Source: a virus. Taken from it: DNA of 64,000 nucleotides. Shown piece after piece: positions 30,610 through 37,756 of this stretch. The stretch covers positions 1 through 64,000 of the IMG/VR virus record IMGVR_UViG_3300043446_005562; one strand, given 5' to 3'. The notes under the pieces are model-generated. The model searched no databases, had not been told where the DNA came from, and saw only the letters and a list, made by a program, of their open reading frames with translations. The translations under genes were made by a program, and so were the position numbers. The first letter of the stretch is position 1. The number at the start of each line of letters is the position of its first letter.

Positions 30610-31201
30610 TGTGTTTTTGTATTGTTTGTTTAACCCATTCAAAATTAACCGGTGTGTAATCTGTTAAGCACGCGCATACCGAATAGGCATTCTTGATTGG
30701 GTGCAAAACTTGATGTGAGTGGCCATATAGGTGGTATGATCCGTGAAATTTGCCGTTAAACTCCAAGATTGGATAGTGAAACAACACAACTCGACGGAAT
30801 CCTATTTTCTGTTCAGGATCAGGAAAGAAAATCTCTTCGTAATCTTTGAACTCTACGATCTTTGCAACTTCACTTAGTTCCCTGAACCAGTGAGAGTCAA
30901 TATGAGTATCGTGGTTGCCCTTTAGCCAAACGATATTTCCTTTTAATTGGCTGAATATCCATTTAAGGTAACTTAATTTTATTCGATGCATTGAGGCATC
31001 CCCCAGGAAAAAAACAGTATCATCCTCTTGCACAACTGAATTCCAGCGAGAAATTATCTCATTATCATGTTCTTCAATTGATTGGAAATTATGAAAGCCT
31101 TCTTCAAAACGCAGCACGTTATTGTGATCGAAATGCGGATCACTTATGAACCAGGTTTTTGCTGGATCGTAAATTTTGTTTTGTGGAATTTGAACACTCA
31201 C
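30560..31201 (-). CDS. Calcineurin-like metallophosphoesterase
   Basis: All five signature blocks of the family are present: SDPHFDHNN (D-x-H metal ligands), FFLGDASMH, WLKGNHDTH (GNHD), LFHYPILEF and YGHSHQVLH (GHxH). A 213-residue phosphodiesterase or phosphatase, cytoplasmic; its substrate cannot be read from sequence. Overlaps the nucleotidyltransferase-like gene by 4 bp, so the two may act together. Confidence 0.9.
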   Translation of the reverse strand: MSVQIPQNKIYDPAKTWFISDPHFDHNNVLRFEEGFHNFQSIEEHDNEIISRWNSVVQEDDTVFFLGDASMHRIKLSYLKWIFSQLKGNIVWLKGNHDTHIDSHWFRELSEVAKIVEFKDYEEIFFPDPEQKIGFRRVVLFHYPILEFNGKFHGSYHLYGHSHQVLHPIKNAYSVCACLTDYTPVNFEWVKQTIQKHNEGLDRLGESGVQPSN

Positions 31202-32265
31202 GTTAGTAATTTTGTACTAACATACCCAAAAGCGGTTTCAGCGTCACTCATTACTTTGGATCTTTGTTGAAAGGCTAGATCAGTTTGGGCTTTATCGTAT
31301 TTGGAAGAAGACGTGTGTTTGTCTATTTTCGTCTTGTATATTTTAACCACTTCCTGTAAGAATTCGGTTGAGTTACGATATTTTGACCTAGCTAGATCGA
31401 ATGTTCCGTTCTGCTCCAAGGTTCTGGCAAATCCCAAGATTCCATTACAAATCTGTTCAAGACTTAAGCTGGTCACGTCAATGCCGGGGTGCTGTTCGAG
31501 ATATTGATCGAGCTGTACTGCCTTCTTCTCACCACGAGTAAATTCATCCGTGAATTCCGCAAGTTGAGCCAGAAATCGGTTGAAATCCCGAGTAACAACA
31601 CGCTCCTCAACGTCTTTACGAAATGCCGGGCTTACAAGTTCGCCGGCTTTTATTTTTGCTACGACTCCGCGGTCGGTCACTGAAACGCCCAGCGCATTAC
31701 CGAATGCCTGATACAGAAATCCTACCACGAAACCTTTAATACCTCTAATTGGCGTATAACGAGCCTTTGCCCAATCCGCCGAGTAGGTGAACGTTGGAAT
31801 GACGTCGACCTGCACCGGCCCAGTTTTTAAATTTATGACCAATTTGAGATTGCCTTCAGAGATGGCATCAGTTTCTTCTTTGTCTAGGTCCGGGCGATTG
31901 GCCTCGGCTGCCCACTGTAAAAAAAGACTATTGTACTTTTTAAGAGTATCGATCTCAACTCGACGACCCTGTGGCTCGTCAAGCGGATACATTACCAAAA
32001 TATCAACATCACCATAAGTTTTTTCAGGAGCCTCCTCAAGGTCCTTTTTGAAATAGACACCAGATCCGCCTGGACCAATCACCTTGACTGGTGCAAATCC
32101 GTGTGCTGAGCTCCAACGATTGAATTCTGCAAAAATTGACTCAAGGGTCTCTATTGCCTCCTGTAAAACAGCTGGCGTTATTTTAGTGCCCTGTGTCTTG
32201 GTTGTTGCCCAGCCTCCCATCTCATTGATATCGGTAAAATCAGTAAATGATTTAATGTTCTTCAA
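31198..32265 (-). CDS. Nucleotidyltransferase-fold protein with targeting leader (355 aa)
   Basis: Leader MKNIKSFTDFTDINE|M, then residues about 55-175 have the pol-beta-type nucleotidyltransferase core: VIGPGGSGVYFKKDLE (G-G/S helix), YGDVDILVMYP (D-x-D) and VQVDVIPTF (third Asp). Residues 240 onward are helical. Together with its coupled phosphoesterase it could make or transfer a nucleotide and reverse it. T4 packages an ADP-ribosyltransferase (Alt) behind a comparable leader, so a packaged host-modifying enzyme is a reasonable hypothesis. Substrate unknown. Confidence 0.78.
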   Translation of the reverse strand: MKNIKSFTDFTDINEMGGWATTKTQGTKITPAVLQEAIETLESIFAEFNRWSSAHGFAPVKVIGPGGSGVYFKKDLEEAPEKTYGDVDILVMYPLDEPQGRRVEIDTLKKYNSLFLQWAAEANRPDLDKEETDAISEGNLKLVINLKTGPVQVDVIPTFTYSADWAKARYTPIRGIKGFVVGFLYQAFGNALGVSVTDRGVVAKIKAGELVSPAFRKDVEERVVTRDFNRFLAQLAEFTDEFTRGEKKAVQLDQYLEQHPGIDVTSLSLEQICNGILGFARTLEQNGTFDLARSKYRNSTEFLQEVVKIYKTKIDKHTSSSKYDKAQTDLAFQQRSKVMSDAETAFGYVSTKLLT

Positions 32266-32285
32266 AATTAAAAATCGTCTTTAGA

Positions 32286-32294
32286 GTATTTATC
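32286..32294 (-). promoter_or_regulatory. Late promoter motif variant, leftward (GATAAATAC)
   Basis: Leftward GATAAATACTCTAAAG, 21 bp before the ATG at 32265; overlaps the end of the Fpg-like gene. Confidence 0.5.
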
Positions 32295-33093
32295 GCTGAA
32301 CTTCAGGTACCCAATGCGTGGTCCGACCGTCCAATGTCTCTTCACGAATAACGGTATTTCCCTTGGAATCAAGCGGTTGAGCATACACTTCAAACTCAAA
32401 TACAAACTCTCCAAGGCCTCCGCCGACTCTTTGATAATTGCGAATGCTCGCTCCGCCCTGGTCGTATGAGGTCTGCATGATCTTTTTGATCCAGCCAAAG
32501 AGCACAGTCGACTCAACCGGGTCAATGTCCTTAACTAGCCGGTGGGGTGAAATTCCAGATCGATAGAGCACTTCGCACTTGATGTAATTGCCTATGCCTG
32601 CGCACACTCTCTGATCCATCAGCACCTCTGTAATGGTTTTGTTTGGGTACTTATTGATTCTCTGATTAAATTCAATAGGGGTGAAATCTGCATCATTCAG
32701 AGGATCTCGACCAAGGCTCTTAATCTTCTTATCGAGCTCAGCCCGGTCATGAGAAAATTTAATGGTGCCGAACCTACGCTGATCCACAAAATACAGGGCC
32801 CTGGAGTTCTCGATACCTATTCCAAAATGAGAATGCGTACCGCTTTCTTCTGACCAGTATCCGCTCATGCCCAAAGTTATCCACATGGTTGCACCAGTTT
32901 CAAACTCAAGCCACATGAACTTGCCACGAACTCCACCGTCTATTACCCGGCTCGGCAAAATCACCTGGTCCAGCCCAATTGGGCGCTTCTTGAGAAACCT
33001 GCCGCTAAATACCTGTAATTGGGTTACTCTGGATTCGCCGATCTCTTTTCTAAGATCCTCGTACACACGTCTGACTTCCGGTCCTTCTGGCAT
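32290..33093 (-). CDS. Fpg/Nei-type DNA glycosylase, zincless finger
   Basis: Base-excision repair glycosylase. Catalytic N terminus MPEGPEVRRVYEDL with Pro1-Glu2 after Met removal; LDQVILPSRVIDGGVRGKFM (catalytic Lys region); helix-two-turn-helix QRVCAGIGNYIKCEVLYRSG. At the C terminus, where Fpg normally has a four-Cys zinc finger, the sequence VYAQPLDSKGNTVIREETLDGRT has no Cys, as in zincless-finger members such as NEIL1. It still ends in a basic hairpin. Related to repair of oxidised bases; leftward, opposite to the divergent gene 33131. Confidence 0.92.
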   Translation of the reverse strand: MPEGPEVRRVYEDLRKEIGESRVTQLQVFSGRFLKKRPIGLDQVILPSRVIDGGVRGKFMWLEFETGATMWITLGMSGYWSEESGTHSHFGIGIENSRALYFVDQRRFGTIKFSHDRAELDKKIKSLGRDPLNDADFTPIEFNQRINKYPNKTITEVLMDQRVCAGIGNYIKCEVLYRSGISPHRLVKDIDPVESTVLFGWIKKIMQTSYDQGGASIRNYQRVGGGLGEFVFEFEVYAQPLDSKGNTVIREETLDGRTTHWVPEVQR

Positions 33094-33096
33094 AAG

Positions 33097-33104
33097 ATAA
33101 ATAA
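33097..33104 (+). promoter_or_regulatory. Late promoter motif (ATAAATAA)
   Basis: GATAAATAATTTAAG, 27 bp before the ATG at 33131, in the gap between divergent genes. Confidence 0.55.
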
Positions 33105-33130
33105 TTTAAGAAAAAAATACCAAATACTAT

Positions 33131-33586
33131 ATGAAAAGGCATGTTCAAGGTTTTGAGTCATTTGAGAGAATCTATGAATACACTCTAAACGAGAAGAAAA
33201 AGATTGACCAAGACGGCGATGGTGATACTGACTTCGTTGATGCAAAAATTGCTCAATACACAAAGGGTGGTATCAAAAAGGACAAGGCAATCGCTAAGGC
33301 AAAAATGTTTGCAAAAAAGAACAATATCAAGGATTCAGCCAAGGCCGTAAAAGAGGGTTTCTGGAACAGATGGACCAAACCTACAGTCGACGATGCGGCT
33401 CACGATTCGCTACGTGGCCAGGGTCATAGTCACCGCGGCAAAGAGGATTCAGAGGAATACATCATGTTTGACGGCCAACGTTTTAGCCAAGATCAAATTG
33501 AATACGCAGATCTTCATGACACTGGCCGAATTCCAAGAATCGAAGGCGGCAAGCTGATCATTGCAAATCCTAACTGGAGTCTGTAA
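33131..33586 (+). CDS. EF-hand-like protein with targeting leader (151 aa)
   Basis: Leader of 21 residues (MKRHVQGFESFERIYEY then TLNE|K). Immediately after it comes an EF-hand/dockerin-like loop DQDGDGDTDFVDAKIAQY, a known feature of some T4-type core or internal proteins. The middle is Lys-rich (DKAIAKAKMFAKKNNIK), and the C-terminal half is polar with YIMFDGQRFSQDQIEYADLH. Calcium binding is inferred. Followed 4 bp later by a membrane-protein gene. Confidence 0.72.
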   Translation: MKRHVQGFESFERIYEYTLNEKKKIDQDGDGDTDFVDAKIAQYTKGGIKKDKAIAKAKMFAKKNNIKDSAKAVKEGFWNRWTKPTVDDAAHDSLRGQGHSHRGKEDSEEYIMFDGQRFSQDQIEYADLHDTGRIPRIEGGKLIIANPNWSL

Positions 33587-33589
33587 CCA

Positions 33590-34069
33590 ATGTTTAAATA
33601 TCTTTCCAATATACTATCAACAATAACGCCGGGGCAGCGCTTGATTGCGCTGTGCGTGCTCCTGCTCTCAATCGTAATCATTACGCTTGGCCCAAATTTA
33701 ATTGATGCAACGACTAAAGATACTGAAGAACTAACAACAAAAATTAATTTGCAAAGAGTTGAGATCAAGGACCTCTCCGACCAGATTAAAAAGTTGAATG
33801 ATCAACTGGTTTCAAACGAGAGCGAGTGCACCAATCGCTTGATTGACAAAGAGCGCCGAATTTTGACCGTGATAGACGAACTAGAAAGGGATCTTGCGCC
33901 GAAGCCAACCGTTAGACATCAGGCGAACTATCGTATGATTCAGGATTCAACTATGGCCATGATGATGCCTCCTCCACCAGAGCAGGCACAGCCCCAAGAT
34001 AATTCTAGGGCAATCAAGAAGTTGAAAAACCTCAAGCTTGATTTGATTAAAGACGTAAAGAAGCCTTAA
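33590..34069 (+). CDS. Membrane-anchored coiled-coil protein (159 aa)
   Basis: One transmembrane span (LIALCVLLLSIVIITLGPNL) near residue 20, then a coiled coil (INLQRVEIKDLSDQIKKLND) to about residue 105, then a Pro/Met-rich segment (MAMMMPPPPEQAQPQD) and a basic tail. The layout (anchor plus periplasmic coil) is like an i-spanin, but the Pro-rich end is atypical. Located after a targeted-type protein in the same transcript. Confidence 0.62.
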   Translation: MFKYLSNILSTITPGQRLIALCVLLLSIVIITLGPNLIDATTKDTEELTTKINLQRVEIKDLSDQIKKLNDQLVSNESECTNRLIDKERRILTVIDELERDLAPKPTVRHQANYRMIQDSTMAMMMPPPPEQAQPQDNSRAIKKLKNLKLDLIKDVKKP

Positions 34070-34118
34070 AACTGGTTTAGTTTCTTAAGTAGAATAGGCT
34101 AAATCAAAACTTAAAAAC

Positions 34119-34316
34119 ATGTATTATTTAGCAAAATTACGCTTTGAGTCAGAGGACGACAACGGCAAAACCAAAAAGATTAGAGAACAGTACTTGGTAC
34201 AGGCATCTTCGGTAGGAGAAGCTGAGCAAAAGCTAATGGATCGATTTGGTCAAGGCATTTCGCCTTGCCAGTTAGAAGCAGTTCAAGAATCAAAAATCTT
34301 AGGCCTTATTGACTAA
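34119..34316 (+). CDS. DUF4494-like small protein (65 aa)
   Basis: MYYLAKLRFESEDDNGKTKK, then EQYLVQASSVGEAEQKLMDR, a beta-beta-alpha pattern resembling the DUF4494 family of Bacteroidota. Assignment tentative. Followed by a bidirectional terminator. Confidence 0.6.
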   Translation: MYYLAKLRFESEDDNGKTKKIREQYLVQASSVGEAEQKLMDRFGQGISPCQLEAVQESKILGLID

Positions 34317-34334
34317 AAGTTGACCGAGACTAAA

Positions 34335-34363
34335 AAAGAAAAGGAGCTTAGCGCTCCTTTTTT
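34335..34363. terminator. Bidirectional terminator
   Basis: GGAGC and GCTCC pair around TTAGC, extended by A/T pairs; T-tract rightward (TTTTTTT) and A-tract on the other side. Between convergent genes 34119-34316 and 34363-34584. Confidence 0.75.
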
Positions 34364-34584
34364 TATGTGAAATAGATTGGAAATTTCTCGACTAGACTCT
34401 TGAGTATAATTGAATCCTTTTCGCCTTTACTGAACATATCGTGTGCGTGTTCAAACATTTGAATGCTGGTTTCGTTACCTATGATTGCATCAATTTTTCG
34501 ATTGACAACTGCTGATGCACCGTTTTTTAATATCGATTGGGCCAGATCAGTTGGTTCAGGAATATAGTACTTGTTGAAACTCAT
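34363..34584 (-). CDS. Hypothetical protein (73 aa)
   Basis: Helical protein starting MSFNKYYIPEPTDLAQSILK and ending ILKSLVEKFPIYF. No family. A GTATAATA-type box abuts the start, so it appears to be a single-gene unit. Confidence 0.6.
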   Translation of the reverse strand: MSFNKYYIPEPTDLAQSILKNGASAVVNRKIDAIIGNETSIQMFEHAHDMFSKGEKDSIILKSLVEKFPIYFT

Positions 34585-34588
34585 AATA

Positions 34589-34598
34589 ATATTATACT
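34589..34598 (-). promoter_or_regulatory. GTATAATA-type promoter box
   Basis: Leftward AGTATAATAT with only about 5 nt to the ATG at 34584. Leaderless or nearly so. Confidence 0.5.
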
Positions 34599-34603
34599 TT
34601 ACT

Positions 34604-34639
34604 AAACAAAAAAAGGTTAGCTTTTTAGGGCTAACCTTT
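34604..34639 (-). terminator. Terminator ending the structured leftward transcript
   Basis: GGTTAGC pairs with GCTAACC around a 9-nt loop, extended by AAA/TTT; leftward it ends in TTTTTTTG. It is 380 bp beyond the last leftward gene (stop at 35023), so the transcript must cross the whole gene-free region. Confidence 0.78.
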
Positions 34640-35022
34640 GGTATCGTGGGGAAAACGTATGGAAGGATTAGGGTTCACCTTCAATTTGATGCTAAGCTTG
34701 CGTGTTTAAGCGACAACCTTCATACCCTCCTGTCAGAGGCGACTCAAAGCAAGTTGGATCCGCTTGAATCACTATCGTGTTTACCACAACAGTATGAGTG
34801 CTTTATCCCACCTAGCGAAGGATTATTCAGCCATTTAACGGGATTCTTGTATACCCGTATGCCGATCGCAAAATACCATTATATGTATATCAAAACCATA
34901 GATTCCAGTGGTTAGCTGGTTCAAGTTGACCGTTTGGTCTGCCGTTTACAGTCGGCCCTTGCGGAGCATCCTCCTAATCTACACCATTACCTGTTTTGCA
35001 AGCAGGTTGTTCTGGCACATAC
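34640..35022 (-). ncRNA. Candidate structured RNA or long 3' UTR
   Basis: No convincing protein gene. On the leftward strand short perfect hairpins follow one another: ACCTG...CAGGT (loop CTTGCAAAA), GGAG-GATG-CTCC, GCCG...CGGC (loop ACTGTAAA), GACC-AAAC-GGTC, CCAG...CTGG (loop CTAACCA). A loop like CTGTAAA resembles a tyrosine anticodon loop, but no acceptor stem or T-arm is present. The region ends in a strong terminator. It could be a phage small RNA, a 3' UTR element, or remains of decayed genes. Confidence 0.4.
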
Positions 35023-35301
35023 TCAGCTGAAGCTCATGACTTCTTCAACTGTTTCCCCTCGTAATTTTAAAGAACTTATGTTACTATTATACCAATACAA
35101 TTGAGAAGGTTTTGGTACAAATCCACTTTTTTTCAAAAATTTTTCAAATGAATCGTAAGGATAGTTTACTGTTGTAGAGCTGTCAACCTTTGCAATCTTG
35201 ATATAGGTTGACATTAACGGCGTCAAAAAAAATCCAGCAACCCTGTGCTCGATTCCGTCTTTTATTAAAATAAGTTCTTCTAATTGTACAGAATCTTGCA
35301 T
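35023..35301 (-). CDS. Hypothetical protein (92 aa)
   Basis: Beta-rich protein (MQDSVQLEELILIKDGIEHR; GFFLTPLMSTYIKIAKVD). No family recognised. Its stop is followed by 380 bp without a gene and then a terminator. Confidence 0.6.
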   Translation of the reverse strand: MQDSVQLEELILIKDGIEHRVAGFFLTPLMSTYIKIAKVDSSTTVNYPYDSFEKFLKKSGFVPKPSQLYWYNSNISSLKLRGETVEEVMSFS

Positions 35302-35304
35302 CTT

Positions 35305-35523
35305 TTACTGTTTTTTATAACGCCAACGAAAGAAGATAGAGAGTCCAAAGAAAAATGCCGCTATAAAATACAACACGACATTCGCTCGCAACAAACTCCC
35401 AGTTACTTGGATTAGCCAGTACTGGACCACGTCGAACCCGAACGGATTGAAGAACAGCGCTATCATCATGCACCAAGTCGCTAGGTTGCCCAGCAAAATT
35501 TTTCTCCAAGTATCTACTATCAC
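35305..35523 (-). CDS. Two-span membrane protein (72 aa)
   Basis: Two hydrophobic spans (LATWCMMIALFFNPFGFD and RANVVLYFIAAFFFGLSIFF) ending in a basic RWRYKKQ. The apparent start is GTG at 35523. An ATG at 35548 lies just upstream in another frame, beginning ATGAAAAAACAAAATCC; one extra A in that run would bring it into frame as MKK-NKILWTVIVDTWRK, so a homopolymer indel or slippage at the 5' end is possible. Confidence 0.58.
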   Translation of the reverse strand: MIVDTWRKILLGNLATWCMMIALFFNPFGFDVVQYWLIQVTGSLLRANVVLYFIAAFFFGLSIFFRWRYKKQ

Positions 35524-35610
35524 CGTCCATAGGATTTTGTTTTTTCATGAGTCTTAATCTAATTTAAGAGTCAAGGAAATTTTTGAAACTTCAAGATTTA
35601 TTTATTAGGC

Positions 35611-35877
35611 CTACCACTTCGCTTCTTGACCAATATCCGGTAATGCGCAATGAAATGCCTGCAGTCTAGTTTTAGCCTCTAGAAAACAGCCACAAATTTT
35701 ACACTGAATAAATGTTGGATTGAAGTGCTCACACTCCCTACACAGGTTCATGCGACGAGTCTTTTCAATATCGGACACAAACACCTTGTTCATGATCCTT
35801 GATAGAACGGTGGGTCGAGTCTGTTGTTGATTTGAACCGCAGCCGCAATCTTCAGTAGTCTGAGTGGTTTCTGACAT
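35611..35877 (-). CDS. Phage-type zinc-ribbon protein (88 aa)
   Basis: Four Cys in CRECEHFNPTFIQCKICGCF form a zinc ribbon, followed by LEAKTRLQAFHCALPDIGQ and a final KW. This 'Cys-rich then KTR-L...HCPL' pattern is widespread in T4-type phage proteins of unknown function. N-terminal Cys pair (CGCGS) near residue 11 too. One base from the UVDE gene stop. Confidence 0.75.
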   Translation of the reverse strand: MSETTQTTEDCGCGSNQQQTRPTVLSRIMNKVFVSDIEKTRRMNLCRECEHFNPTFIQCKICGCFLEAKTRLQAFHCALPDIGQEAKW

Positions 35878-35878
35878 T

Positions 35879-36853
35879 TTAAACTAGAGTATTTTCAAAA
35901 GCTCTTTTATCATCAAATTCCAGGTAGTTTTCAAGTAGACTATTGGAATTTTGACGATACTTAAGTACAGCTAGATCCTTGGCCTTTGCCTCGACCTCGA
36001 TGTCAAAAGTGAGTCCATAAGTATTTATTTGCTCATAGACATAATCGGCATGGGACCTAGCAATAACACTTGGATCCTCGAAAGTTTTTCGACAGCTTGA
36101 GTAATGAGTGAGAGGAGTTCGACCGTGCCAAGTGGTTGAGGCAAGGCGCAGAGCAGCCTCCTCGGTAAGATCGCCGGTATTGAAGCGATGATGATGAAAG
36201 TCAAAGGTAATGGGTGTACCGATTTTAAGATAGACCATTGAATAGAGATCGGCCACCGAGTACTGGGCAGCCTTGTCATCGTTTTCGACAACTAGCCTGG
36301 CACGTGTACTGTGCTTAAGCAGATTGAAATTTTCGCAGAACCTGGCCGCAGCAGCTTCCTTGTCGCCATAGGATCCACCTAGATGAATATTGATTGGAAA
36401 TTGATAGTCAATCGGCAAGCCCATTAGGGTCATGATTTCTGCATGCTGATCAAGATCCTTGACTGTTTTGCGAACAACCGCTGGATTTGGAGAACACAAA
36501 ACATCGAACTGGCCCGGGTGCATTGAGATACGCATGTTGTGTTTTAGCACAAACTCGCCAATCGCCTGCATGTCCTGTAAAATAAAGTCAAAGTTGGGCA
36601 GCTCGGTGATTTCGTATTCGGACATCCACGGAAAAATATCGCTGGACATGCGATACACCATAATGTTGTTTGCAAGATTCCACTCAAGTATCTTGAGAAT
36701 GTCACGTACGTTTTGATGGGCAAGCTCGCCGCAGTAGGCTGGGCCCTTTTCTTGAAAGGTACGCTTGATCATACCACGATTGGCAGTGATGCGTTGGTCG
36801 GCTAGAGACAGATTAATACAGCAATAGCCAAGTCTGACGTTAGAATTTTGCAT
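35879..36853 (-). CDS. UV-damage endonuclease (UVDE/UvsE)
   Basis: TIM-barrel endonuclease that nicks 5' to UV photoproducts. Recognisable elements: RLGYCCINLSL at the N terminus, ISMHPGQFDVL, INIHLGGSYGDK, ARLVVENDDKAAQYS and ITFDFHHHRFN, which carry the His/Glu/Asp ligands of the metal cluster. 324 residues, typical length. ATG at 36853 is preferred over a TTG 15 bp upstream. A GTATATTAA box abuts the start. Confidence 0.95.
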   Translation of the reverse strand: MQNSNVRLGYCCINLSLADQRITANRGMIKRTFQEKGPAYCGELAHQNVRDILKILEWNLANNIMVYRMSSDIFPWMSEYEITELPNFDFILQDMQAIGEFVLKHNMRISMHPGQFDVLCSPNPAVVRKTVKDLDQHAEIMTLMGLPIDYQFPINIHLGGSYGDKEAAAARFCENFNLLKHSTRARLVVENDDKAAQYSVADLYSMVYLKIGTPITFDFHHHRFNTGDLTEEAALRLASTTWHGRTPLTHYSSCRKTFEDPSVIARSHADYVYEQINTYGLTFDIEVEAKAKDLAVLKYRQNSNSLLENYLEFDDKRAFENTLV

Positions 36854-36858
36854 AGGTT

Positions 36859-36867
36859 TAATATACA
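36859..36867 (-). promoter_or_regulatory. GTATA-type promoter box before UVDE
   Basis: Leftward TTGTATATTAA, six bases from the ATG at 36853. Confidence 0.5.
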
Positions 36868-36891
36868 AAAAAGAGGACGCTAAGGTCCTCT
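36868..36891 (-). terminator. Terminator after 36897-37115
   Basis: AGAGGAC (36872-36878) pairs with GTCCTCT (36885-36891) around a 6-nt loop; leftward it ends in TTTTTTG. It separates the exonuclease/membrane unit from UVDE. Confidence 0.8.
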
Positions 36892-36896
36892 CTAGC

Positions 36897-37115
36897 TTAT
36901 TTTATTATCCAGTGCCAGAATTTCTTGTGCAGAGCTGGAATAGCTGTGCCCATTAAAGGAACCAAAATCATGGTAAAAACCAGAGTTCTGAGTAATGGAT
37001 GAAAGTTCTGAATCAATGGAAATAGCGTTATGAACATGATGTTTATGACAGGATATACGAATAGCCAGCTAATCAACATCATTTTCCAAATTTTTGGACG
37101 TTTTTGCATTGTCAA
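36897..37115 (-). CDS. Two-span membrane protein (72 aa)
   Basis: Hydrophobic spans (MMLISWLFVYPVINIMFITL; TLVFTMILVPLMGTAIPAL) with basic N terminus (MQKRPKIWK) and end (HKKFWHWIIK), so both ends cytoplasmic. Overlaps the exonuclease gene by 4 bp. Resembles small phage DUF2798-like proteins only in topology; function unknown. Confidence 0.6.
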   Translation of the reverse strand: MTMQKRPKIWKMMLISWLFVYPVINIMFITLFPLIQNFHPLLRTLVFTMILVPLMGTAIPALHKKFWHWIIK

Positions 37116-37741
37116 AAGGTTATTTTTGTGTAATCAACGGTTACTGATCTCATTACTCTAATCACGTCAATTGCGTCCTGTAGAGCATCGTGAGTTACCT
37201 CACCTTCGACTCCAGCGCGTTTCATGCACTCGGCTAAATTAGGCAAGCCCTTATCGTTGGCCCAATCCATACACAGAATTGCTGGATCAATCATGCGCTG
37301 TCTGATTTGAATAGACGACGACCAGCCGGTTAGCTTCTGTAAGAACAGCTTGTCAAAGGTTGCAAAGTTTTTACCAGCAACGGTGATTCTAACTTGGCCA
37401 GTTTTTGACTCTGGGTCTCCCAAGCCGTGGGCCTGTAACCACATGCCCAAAGACTTTGCGACAAGACCCTCGGGCAAAATATTGTACTTTTTGCGAAGCT
37501 CAGCGCGTTCTTCTTTATTGGCGCGCTCCAACTCGCCAAGCTGAGCAAGAATATCCTTGTTCATGACTAGCGCAAATGGACTGCCTGTGTACTGTGGGTG
37601 TTCAACAAGGCATTTGAATCTAGGCAGATCATTAATCGGCACAAGATTTTCAGTATCCTCAATGACTGCCCCAATCTGAATGGTTTGGCAGGTTTCCGGA
37701 TCTAGCCCAGTTGTTTCAATGTCTATTGATACGTATTTCAT
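37112..37741 (-). CDS. DnaQ-type 3'-5' exonuclease
   Basis: RNase H-fold exonuclease of the DEDD superfamily: first motif YVSIDIETTGLDP (Asp/Glu), a VAGKNFATFDKLFLQ segment containing the second-motif Asp, and EVTHDALQDAIDVIRVM, the third motif with His and Asp (DEDDh type). Intermediate insertions are short. May proofread or process DNA/RNA in phage replication. Operon with the membrane protein downstream; promoter box at 37747-37756. Confidence 0.9.
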   Translation of the reverse strand: MKYVSIDIETTGLDPETCQTIQIGAVIEDTENLVPINDLPRFKCLVEHPQYTGSPFALVMNKDILAQLGELERANKEERAELRKKYNILPEGLVAKSLGMWLQAHGLGDPESKTGQVRITVAGKNFATFDKLFLQKLTGWSSSIQIRQRMIDPAILCMDWANDKGLPNLAECMKRAGVEGEVTHDALQDAIDVIRVMRSVTVDYTKITF

Positions 37742-37746
37742 ACTTA

Positions 37747-37756
37747 ATATTATACT
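37747..37756 (-). promoter_or_regulatory. GTATAATA-type promoter box before exonuclease gene
   Basis: Leftward AGTATAATAT, five bases from the ATG at 37741, overlapping the tyrosinase stop codon. Confidence 0.55.

Noticed and set aside
34571-34915. 114-aa rightward frame
   Set aside because: It starts across a terminator hairpin, has no recognisable domain, and is opposed by the leftward transcript and its hairpins.
34890-35030. tRNA-like hairpins with CTGTAAA and TTTGCAA loops
   Set aside because: No acceptor stem, D-arm or T-arm with GGTTCRANYCC can be assembled on either strand.
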